Positions 1 through 5,715 of a stretch of 10,865 bases of DNA are shown here, piece after piece. The notes beneath the pieces were generated by a model. The model saw nothing but the letters and a program-made list of their open reading frames with translations. It had not been told where the DNA came from and did no database searches. The DNA comes from Clostridia bacterium (GTDB lineage: Bacteria > Bacillota > Clostridia > Oscillospirales > QAMX01). The DNA lies in contig JAFYNU010000405.1 in NCBI GenBank assembly GCA_017547975.1, positions 1-10,865 on the forward strand, read 5' to 3'. Each line of letters starts with the position of its first letter. Positions within the stretch are counted from its first letter, which is position 1. Position numbers and translations under genes: made by a program.

Positions 1-2
1 AT

Positions 3-1109
3 TATCACGGCAAAAACCTGGATTGGCCCGATTACGGCAAAAATGAATACGGCGACCAAGCCACCGCCCACGTGCGTTTCGAATACGCAGCCCTGATGAG
101 CATGTGCGACCATTACCTGGGGCTGGTACTGGATGAAATGGACCGACATGACCTGTGGCAGGATACCATGCTGGTGGTAAATACCGACCACGGTTTTATG
201 CTGGGCGAAAAGGAATGGATGGGCAAAAACGTACAGCCTATGTACGAGGAGATCATCCATACCCCCTTCTTCCTTTACGATCCCCGCTTCCCCCATCGGG
301 CGGGATGCCGCACCGACCAATTGGCCCAGACGGTGGATATTGCCCCCACCCTGGCGGAATTTTTTGGAATCGAACCGCCCCGGTCCCTGGATGGGAACAG
401 CCTGACCCCCATTGTATCCGACGATTCCCCCATCCGGGATTACGCTCTGTTTGGTATCTTCGGCGGCCACGTGAATATCACCGACGGACGTCATGTTTAC
501 ATGAAAGCCCCCCACCGGGTGGATAACGGCCCCCTGTTTGAGTACACCGATATGCCCTGCCACATGAATACCCCCTTCACTCCGCTGGAGCTTTCCACCA
601 TGGAATTGGTGGAGGGTTTCCCCCACATGCAGGGATGCCGGGTGTTGAAGATCAACGCATCCAAGGGCAACAACTGCTACTGGTACGGCAACCGGCTTTA
701 CGATCTGGCTTCCGACCCCACCCAGGAGCATCCCATCCGGGAGGAATCCACCGAGCTTCGTCTGCTCACCGCCATGCGGGACATGATGTTGGCAAACGAA
801 GCACCGCCGGAACAGTTCTCCCGTCTTGGCATCCCCATGACCGGGAGCATCCCGGTTTCCTCCCTGGAGCAGGATCCGGTGGAAGTCCCCCGATTTGCCG
901 GAGCAGGCAGCTTGACTCCCGTCCAGGAACGGATTCTGCTGATCGGCTGGTCCCTGTTGGGTCCCGACGAGCAGACCGTGGTATCGGAAGACCTGCAAGC
1001 CCTGGCGGACCTGCCTGTGGAAACCGAGCGTCTTCTTGACATTTTAACCCAATTCGCCACCCATCAATTCAAAACCGCCGCCAAGCGGGGAATTTTGAAC
1101 AAAATATAG
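3..1109 (+). CDS. Type I sulfatase, C-terminal part (5' end outside window)
   Basis: Formylglycine-dependent (S1-type) sulfatases hydrolyse sulfate esters, here probably on a glycan. The frame is open from base 3 with no stop upstream, so the gene is cut by the window edge. A GTG at 72 lies in frame but is more likely an internal valine. The sulfatase signature seen is NTDHGFMLGEKEWMGKN (180-230): the DH pair is the expected metal/sulfate ligand and the GK lysine the sulfate contact. It is followed by an HTPFFLYDPR segment and a VDIAPTLAEFFGI block typical of the family. The CxPSR catalytic motif must lie off-window. After the usual end of the fold (about base 780) there are about 110 further residues, partly helical in appearance, of unknown role. 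The nitroreductase gene starts 27 bases downstream, suggesting co-transcription. The exact substrate cannot be told. Confidence 0.9.
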   Translation, partial: YHGKNLDWPDYGKNEYGDQATAHVRFEYAALMSMCDHYLGLVLDEMDRHDLWQDTMLVVNTDHGFMLGEKEWMGKNVQPMYEEIIHTPFFLYDPRFPHRAGCRTDQLAQTVDIAPTLAEFFGIEPPRSLDGNSLTPIVSDDSPIRDYALFGIFGGHVNITDGRHVYMKAPHRVDNGPLFEYTDMPCHMNTPFTPLELSTMELVEGFPHMQGCRVLKINASKGNNCYWYGNRLYDLASDPTQEHPIREESTELRLLTAMRDMMLANEAPPEQFSRLGIPMTGSIPVSSLEQDPVEVPRFAGAGSLTPVQERILLIGWSLLGPDEQTVVSEDLQALADLPVETERLLDILTQFATHQFKTAAKRGILNKI

Positions 1110-1122
1110 GCCGTTTATTAAT

Positions 1123-1127
1123 AGGAG
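1123..1127 (+). promoter_or_regulatory. Ribosome binding site of the nitroreductase gene
   Basis: AGGAG lies nine bases before the ATG at 1137. It supports that start and an operon with the sulfatase gene that ends at 1109. Confidence 0.75.
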
Positions 1128-1136
1128 AAATAATCC

Positions 1137-1652
1137 ATGAACTTTCTTGAACTCGCTAAAACCCGATACTCGGTACGTTCCTACGACCAGCGTCCTGTGG
1201 AGGATGAGAAGCTGACCCAAATTTTGGAGGCCGGCCGGGTAGCCCCCACCGCCTGTAACAAGCAGCCCCAAATGATTTTTGTAGCAAAGAGTGCCGCGGC
1301 CCGCAAAAAACTCGCATCAGTATGCAGCTGCACCTTTGATGCACCTGTGATCCTGGTGGTGTGCTACGACCGAACGCTGGATTGGAAGAATCCGTTGTCA
1401 CCGGGATACGAGTCCGGCGAAACCGATGCCGCCATCGTCACCACACACATGATGCTGGAGGCTGCTTCTCTTGGTATCGGTTCCTGCTGGGTCGGATACT
1501 TCCCCCCCGACCGGGTAAAAGCTGCTTTGAATCTGCCGGAGAACCTGACAGTATCCGCCCTGCTGCCCCTGGGTTATCCCGCCGCCGACTGTACTCCGGC
1601 CCCCATGCACAGCAGCATCCGGGAATACAACGATACGATTTGCGAACTTTGA
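1137..1652 (+). CDS. Nitroreductase family FMN-dependent oxidoreductase
   Basis: A 171-residue protein, normal for the short nitroreductase class, which acts in the cytoplasm as FMN-dependent NAD(P)H oxidoreductases on quinones, nitro-compounds or unknown substrates. The N-terminal TRYSVRSYDQRPV (residues 9-21) carries the arginine/serine residues that grip FMN phosphate. APTACNKQP (36-44) matches the family's APSxxNxQPW block, with the tryptophan replaced by Gln-Met. The second flavin block, LGIGSCWVGYF (112-122), and the LGYP motif (145-148) are also present. The start is set by AGGAG at 1123-1127. The gene probably shares a transcript with the upstream sulfatase; no clear terminator follows it. 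The family assignment is firm, but the physiological substrate is unknown and nothing in the context fixes it. Confidence 0.93.
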   Translation: MNFLELAKTRYSVRSYDQRPVEDEKLTQILEAGRVAPTACNKQPQMIFVAKSAAARKKLASVCSCTFDAPVILVVCYDRTLDWKNPLSPGYESGETDAAIVTTHMMLEAASLGIGSCWVGYFPPDRVKAALNLPENLTVSALLPLGYPAADCTPAPMHSSIREYNDTICEL

Positions 1653-1656
1653 CCCC

Positions 1657-1685
1657 TTGCAAGGCCCTGCGGGATGTGCTGCAAT
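1657..1685 (+). promoter_or_regulatory. Possible sigma-70 type promoter for the ABC-F leader
   Basis: TTGCAA (1657-1662) is followed after exactly 17 bases by TGCAAT (1680-1685). Each box matches four of six consensus bases. Transcription from here would begin near 1692, just before the upstream ORF's ribosome binding site. The match is weak and rests mainly on position. Confidence 0.25.
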
Positions 1686-1716
1686 AAAGAAAATCCGAAA
1701 AGAAAGGTGTGAAAGG

Positions 1717-1737
1717 ATGCGCCACATTTTCTGCTGA
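1717..1737 (+). CDS. Six-codon upstream ORF (putative leader peptide MRHIFC)
   Basis: ATG at 1717 opens MRHIFC followed by TGA. An AAAGGTG sequence at 1703-1709 sits seven bases upstream, a good ribosome binding site. It lies in the leader of an ABC-F gene, ahead of several alternative hairpins. In known ABC-F and erm leaders, drug-stalled ribosomes on such short ORFs switch RNA folding; that role here is inferred. Its small size means it could also be chance. Confidence 0.45.
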   Translation: MRHIFC

Positions 1738-1760
1738 CAAATTGGGTATCACAAAAAGGT

Positions 1761-1819
1761 CGACGGCATTGCCGTTCGGTTTGTGTTGCCCTGATGCAGG
1801 AACGGTCGTCTTCTTTTTG
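1761..1819 (+). promoter_or_regulatory. Alternative hairpins with T-rich tail in ABC-F leader
   Basis: Two folds are mutually exclusive. A compact hairpin pairs CGACGGC (1761-1767) with GCCGTTCG (1771-1778), with one bulged base. A larger one pairs GACG (1762-1765) and GCCGTTC (1771-1777) with GAACGGT and CGTC (1800-1810), leaving a five-base bulge, and is followed by TTCTTTTT (1811-1818). The larger form could itself be a terminator. The GCCGTTCGGTTT strand (1771-1782) can instead pair with 1867-1878, in front of the second terminator. Pairings were read by hand. Confidence 0.45.
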
Positions 1820-1871
1820 CCCTGTAATTTTGTGTCCATCTGCCCCCAGGCGAGGTCATATCTCAAAAAAC

Positions 1872-1914
1872 GAATGGCCGAAGGACACTTTCCTGCGGTC
1901 ATTTTGATTTTTTT
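1872..1914 (+). terminator. Intrinsic terminator directly before the ABC-F ribosome binding site (putative attenuator)
   Basis: GGCCGAAGGA (1876-1885) pairs with TCCTGCGGTC (1891-1900) across a five-base loop. That is nine pairs, one a wobble, with a single A/G mismatch. AAT/ATT can extend the base of the stem. The tail is ATTTTGATTTTTTT (1901-1914). The ribosome binding site of the ABC-F gene begins three bases later, at 1917, so this terminator can only act on transcripts heading into that gene: an attenuator rather than an end-of-operon signal. Confidence 0.65.
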
Positions 1915-1916
1915 AC

Positions 1917-1922
1917 GGAGGG
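1917..1922 (+). promoter_or_regulatory. Ribosome binding site of the ABC-F gene
   Basis: GGAGGG lies six bases before the ATG at 1929. It is strong and decides this start over the in-frame alternatives downstream. Confidence 0.85.
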
Positions 1923-1928
1923 CAAACC

Positions 1929-3398
1929 ATGTCATTGATCCAAGTATCCAATCTTACCTTTGCCTACGAGGGCAGTTACGAAACCATTTTTGACCGCGTC
2001 AGCTTTCAAATCGATACCGACTGGAAACTGGGCTTCACCGGCCGCAACGGCCGCGGGAAAACCACCTTTTTGAATCTGCTTCTGGGGAAATTTGAGTACC
2101 AGGGAAGCATCACCGCATCGGTGGATTTTTCCTACTTCCCCTACGAGATCCCCGACCCAGCCGCAACCGCCCTGGATGTGGCCTACCAAATCGAGCCGAC
2201 CCTTCTGGAATGGCAGCTTCTGCGGGAGCTTGCCGCCCTGGAGTTTTCCCCCGAAGTTCTGGATCGTCCCTATAGTACCCTGTCGGGCGGGGAACAGGCC
2301 AAGCTCCAGCTTGCGGTGCTCTTTTTGCGGGAAAACAACTTTCTTCTGATCGACGAACCCACAAACCACCTGGATCTTGCGGGGCGGGAGCTGGTGAGCC
2401 GTTACCTGAATCGAAAGAAGGGATTTATTCTGGTATCCCACGATCAGGCCTTTCTGGATGGGTGTGTGGACCACATTCTTTCCATCAACAAAGCAAACAT
2501 CGAGGTGCGAAAGGGTGATTTTTCCACCTGGTGGCAAAACAAAGCCCAACAGGACGCCCTGGAAATCGCACAAAATGAACGGCTTCGCAAGGAGATCCGC
2601 CGCCTGCGGGACACCGCCCGCGAAAAGGCCGATTGGTCCGATCGGGTGGAATCCACCAAGATCGGCTCCGCCGCTTACGACCGGGGGGCCATCGGCCACA
2701 AAGCCGCCAAAATGATGGCACGATCGAAAGCCATTGAGAAACGGCAGTCAGATGCCATCGAAGAAAAAAGCAAACTCCTCCACAACATTGAGGTCAGTGA
2801 TGCCATCAAGATCTTCGAAGCCCCCTTTTATACCCGCCGCTACGCTGAGCTCATGGACGTAAGTATTTCCTATGGAGAACGGGAGATCTGCCGGAACATC
2901 CGCCTTCGCATCGAAGCCGGGGATCGGATTGCCCTGCAGGGCGCCAACGGTTCGGGAAAAAGCAGTTTGATCAAGCTGCTTTGCGGAATCGATATCCCCC
3001 ACACCGGGGAAGTCCGGGTGGCAAGCGGTCTTCGCATTTCCTACATGTCCCAGGAAACGAGCCATTTGAAAGGCATCCCCGCCGACATTGCCAGGGATGC
3101 AGGCATTGATGAAAGCCTGTTTTACGCCATGCTCTTCCAGCTTGGGGTCAATAAATCTCAACTTGAAAAGGACGTTCGTCAGCTCAGCGCCGGTCAAAAG
3201 AAGAAGATCCTGCTTACCAAAAGCATTTGCGAAAGCGACACCCACCTGCGGGTATGGGACGAACCCCTCAACTACATCGACATCATTTCCCGCATGCAGA
3301 TTCGGGATCTGCTCCTGACCCACAAACCAACCATTCTATTTGTGGAACATGACCGGGCTTTTTGCGATGCCGTCGCCACCAAAACCCTTCTGCTGTAA
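1929..3398 (+). CDS. ABC-F ATPase, probable ribosome-protection antibiotic resistance protein (Lsa/CplR-like)
   Basis: A soluble protein with two ABC ATPase domains and no membrane segments. ABC-F members bind the ribosomal E site, and the resistance subgroup displaces drugs from the peptidyl transferase centre. Domain 1: Walker A GRNGRGKTT (38-46), signature LSGGEQ (118-123), Walker B FLLIDEPTNHLD (138-149), H-switch SHD (170-172). The linker (about 195-292) is rich in charge and includes RDTAREKADWSDRVESTK; this is the region that reaches towards the peptidyl transferase centre in resistance ABC-Fs. Domain 2: Walker A GANGSGKSS (338-346), a degenerate signature LSAGQK (419-424), Walker B VWDEP (442-446), H-switch EHD (473-475). 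At 489 residues it is normal for the Lsa/Vga/CplR-like group, and the N-terminus recalls that group from memory. A leader with an attenuator-like terminator precedes it. Which drugs it protects against, if any, cannot be read; a translation-factor role is the alternative. Confidence 0.92.
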   Translation: MSLIQVSNLTFAYEGSYETIFDRVSFQIDTDWKLGFTGRNGRGKTTFLNLLLGKFEYQGSITASVDFSYFPYEIPDPAATALDVAYQIEPTLLEWQLLRELAALEFSPEVLDRPYSTLSGGEQAKLQLAVLFLRENNFLLIDEPTNHLDLAGRELVSRYLNRKKGFILVSHDQAFLDGCVDHILSINKANIEVRKGDFSTWWQNKAQQDALEIAQNERLRKEIRRLRDTAREKADWSDRVESTKIGSAAYDRGAIGHKAAKMMARSKAIEKRQSDAIEEKSKLLHNIEVSDAIKIFEAPFYTRRYAELMDVSISYGEREICRNIRLRIEAGDRIALQGANGSGKSSLIKLLCGIDIPHTGEVRVASGLRISYMSQETSHLKGIPADIARDAGIDESLFYAMLFQLGVNKSQLEKDVRQLSAGQKKKILLTKSICESDTHLRVWDEPLNYIDIISRMQIRDLLLTHKPTILFVEHDRAFCDAVATKTLLL

Positions 3399-3451
3399 AT
3401 TTCGCTTTCCGATTCATCCGGAGTACGATAGAACAGGCCCAACAACACCAC

Positions 3452-3456
3452 GGAGG
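3452..3456 (+). promoter_or_regulatory. Ribosome binding site of the beta-helix/SGNH gene
   Basis: GGAGG lies eight bases before the ATG at 3465 and fixes the start. The 66-base gap after the ABC-F stop shows no convincing terminator, so read-through from the ABC-F transcript is possible. Confidence 0.8.
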
Positions 3457-3464
3457 AACCAACC

Positions 3465-5657
3465 ATGTCATTCCACCTTTATCCCGTGACCCCTACCGAT
3501 TTGTCCTGTGGGGATTACACCGTCACCGTCAACGGTATTCCCGCCCCCACCGACACCGCCCGGGTATCCCGGGTCCCCTTCAACCGCAGATGGCCCGGTC
3601 ACCAGCGCAGTATCGATCAGACCGAACTTGTAAATTTTCTTTCCCTGGCGTCCGATGAGCCCCTTACCTTTGAGATCACCCTGCCTGAGCCCGCCGATTC
3701 GGTGGTGATCCGTCCCGCCGCCCTGGGCATCACCCCCACCCTGACGGACGGGGTCGTCACCTTTACCCTGGACCATCCCGCATATTTCACGGTGGAGCCC
3801 TACGGCCGCAACCGGGCACTGCATATTTTCTGCGACCCCATGCCAAGCTACGCGGTTGACCCCGCTGACCCCAACGTGATCTACTACGGTCCCAGGGAAC
3901 ACGACGTGGGCCAGATCAACCTGCAAAGCGGACAAACCCTCTTTCTGGATGAGGGTGCGGTGGTGTACGCCTGTGTCTCCGCCACCGATGCCGAAAACAT
4001 CCGCATTCTGGGCCGGGGCATTCTGGATAACAGCCGTAACCAGGAGCACATTCTCTTCCCCGTTTCCGCAGAAGGAAACGATTCCGCCATCAACAATGCC
4101 ACACGCCAACACACCCTGCAGCTGGAATACTGCAATCACGTGGAAATCGACGGCATCACCATCCGGGATTCCCTGGTCTACAACATCCGACCCATGGCCT
4201 GCCAGGACTTGCACATTGCCAACGTGAAGATCATCGGTTGCTGGCGTTACAACTCCGACGGCATTGATATGCACAACTGCCGGGACGTGCTGATTGAAAA
4301 CTGCTTCCTCCGTACCTTTGACGACTCGGTTTGCATCAAGGGCTTCGATTGCTACTACGAAGGGAACGTGGAGGCCGCGGTAAAGGCCGCCATGTACCGC
4401 AACGGCAAAGCCTACGACGTCTTCCGGGACACCCTGGTGCGAAACTGCGTCATTTGGAACGACTGGGGCAAGTGCCTGGAAATCGGGGCGGAAACCCGGG
4501 CGGAGGAAATCTGCAACATCCGATTCGAGGATTGCCACATCATCCATGTCACCGGCGTTCCGCTGGATTGCTATAACATCGACTATGCCGATGTGCACCA
4601 CGTCAGCTGGAAAAATTGCACCATCGAATTGGACGACACCATTCCCAACCCGCAGATTCAGAACCGGGACAGCGAGGAATACGAAATCACCGATCCTAAC
4701 TATTGCCCCGGCCTGATTGCCGTACAGACCGCCTACCACCACGAGTATTCCGCCGGCGGCACCCGGCGGGGTCAATGCCGGGAACTGCTCTTCCAAAATA
4801 TCCGGGTCACAGGCCGCCATGCGCCTCATCTGACCTTTGAAGGATATGATGAGACCCACCTGACCCAGAATATCCTGGTGGAATCCATCGTCGTCAATGG
4901 GATCGAACTGGATACCCTGCCGGAGGGTGCGATCCGGCAAAATGCCTTTACCCGGAATATCACCTACCGCACCGCCTACCATCAGCTTGCCCAAAACACC
5001 GTTTCCGCCAGCCGTCAGCTCGCCGAAACCGACCTGGTGAAGTTTGAAAACCCCGACGGCACCGGCCCCCGGGTCATGTTCGTGGGTAATTCCATCACCC
5101 TCCACGGCTTCAAGCCGGACATTGGCTGGTATGGGCACTGGGGCATGGCCGCATCCGAAAAAGAAAAGGATTACGTCCACCGCCTGATGGCGAAGGTCCG
5201 GGAGAAGGCCCCCGATGCCGCCTTCTCGATTTGTCAGGTGGCAAGCTGGGAGCGGCAATACAAGGAGGGAAGCATAACCCACCACCTCTTCGCCGAAGCC
5301 CGCCGGTTTGGAGCCGACCTAATCGTTATGCGCTTCATCGAAAATTGTCCCGGAGCCGACTTTGACGCCGCCGCCTTCGGCCGGGAGCTTGGTTTGCTCC
5401 TGGACTACCTGAACCCCACCGGAAAGGCCAAATTCGTCCTTTCCACCGGTTTCTGGCGGCACCCGGGGGACAAGGCCATCACCGACTTTGCCAAAGCCCA
5501 TGACCTGCCCCTGGTTCCCCTGGGGGATTTGGGAGAGGATCCCGCCATGAAAGCCATCGGTCTTTTCGATCACACGGGTGTTGCCAATCACCCCGGTGAC
5601 CTTGGCATGGAACACATCGCCAATCGCCTGTGGCGCGAAATGGAACCCCTCGTATAA
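3465..5657 (+). CDS. GH28-like right-handed beta-helix domain fused to SGNH/GDSL hydrolase domain
   Basis: A 730-residue two-domain protein. Residues 1-140 look like a beta-sandwich lead-in. Residues about 150-500 form a repetitive parallel beta-helix (NIRILGRGILDNS, HVEIDGITIRDS, DLHIANVKIIG, DVLIENCFL) resembling GH28 polygalacturonases. NSDGID (263-268) and FDDSVCIK (285-292) correspond to the NTD and DD acid motifs of GH28. The GHG and RIK motifs are not evident; WGKCLEIGAETRA (334-346) sits where GHG would be expected. From about 534 an SGNH/GDSL esterase domain follows: VGNSIT (540-545, nucleophile Ser543), IGWYGHWGMAAS (553-564), and the C-terminal HPGDLGM block (709-715, candidate catalytic His709). 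The catalytic acid is unassigned. There is no signal peptide or anchor, so it is probably cytoplasmic and acts on imported oligosaccharides. A likely role is combined deacylation and glycosidic cleavage of a decorated glycan, but the beta-helix could instead be a lyase or binding module. Confidence 0.85.
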   Translation: MSFHLYPVTPTDLSCGDYTVTVNGIPAPTDTARVSRVPFNRRWPGHQRSIDQTELVNFLSLASDEPLTFEITLPEPADSVVIRPAALGITPTLTDGVVTFTLDHPAYFTVEPYGRNRALHIFCDPMPSYAVDPADPNVIYYGPREHDVGQINLQSGQTLFLDEGAVVYACVSATDAENIRILGRGILDNSRNQEHILFPVSAEGNDSAINNATRQHTLQLEYCNHVEIDGITIRDSLVYNIRPMACQDLHIANVKIIGCWRYNSDGIDMHNCRDVLIENCFLRTFDDSVCIKGFDCYYEGNVEAAVKAAMYRNGKAYDVFRDTLVRNCVIWNDWGKCLEIGAETRAEEICNIRFEDCHIIHVTGVPLDCYNIDYADVHHVSWKNCTIELDDTIPNPQIQNRDSEEYEITDPNYCPGLIAVQTAYHHEYSAGGTRRGQCRELLFQNIRVTGRHAPHLTFEGYDETHLTQNILVESIVVNGIELDTLPEGAIRQNAFTRNITYRTAYHQLAQNTVSASRQLAETDLVKFENPDGTGPRVMFVGNSITLHGFKPDIGWYGHWGMAASEKEKDYVHRLMAKVREKAPDAAFSICQVASWERQYKEGSITHHLFAEARRFGADLIVMRFIENCPGADFDAAAFGRELGLLLDYLNPTGKAKFVLSTGFWRHPGDKAITDFAKAHDLPLVPLGDLGEDPAMKAIGLFDHTGVANHPGDLGMEHIANRLWREMEPLV

Positions 5658-5658
5658 C

Positions 5659-5705
5659 AAAAAAACCGACCCCGCCTGTGGAGGGTATGATCACAGGCGG
5701 GGTCG
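5659..5705 (-). terminator. Strong intrinsic terminator between convergent genes (best on minus strand)
   Basis: CGACCCCGCCTGTG (5667-5680) and CACAGGCGGGGTCG (5692-5705) form a perfect 14-bp stem around an 11-base loop. On the minus strand the stem is followed by seven T bases (the A run at 5659-5665), a textbook terminator for the lipoprotein operon ending at 5716. On the plus strand the tail is only TTCTATCCTTTTA, so it may work more weakly for the beta-helix/SGNH gene. Confidence 0.9.
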
Positions 5706-5715
5706 TTCTATCCTT

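Noticed and set aside
1655..1664. CCTTGCAAGG palindrome after the nitroreductase stop
   Set aside because: Too short to be a terminator stem with a usable loop, and no T run follows. It may overlap a weak -35 box.
1709..1993. 94-codon GTG-started frame running through the ABC-F leader into the gene
   Set aside because: It crosses the leader hairpins and the terminator and overlaps the ABC-F start by 65 bases. The product has no family-like features, and the shorter uORF at 1717 has the better start.
1932..2699. 255-residue minus-strand frame opposite the ABC-F gene
   Set aside because: Antisense of a conserved ATPase whose motifs are all in the plus frame.
3468..5285. 605-residue open frame on the minus strand, opposite the beta-helix/SGNH gene
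   Set aside because: It mirrors the codons of the plus-strand gene, which has recognisable motifs and a GGAGG site. The antisense product is Gly/Val/His/Asp-rich with no motif.
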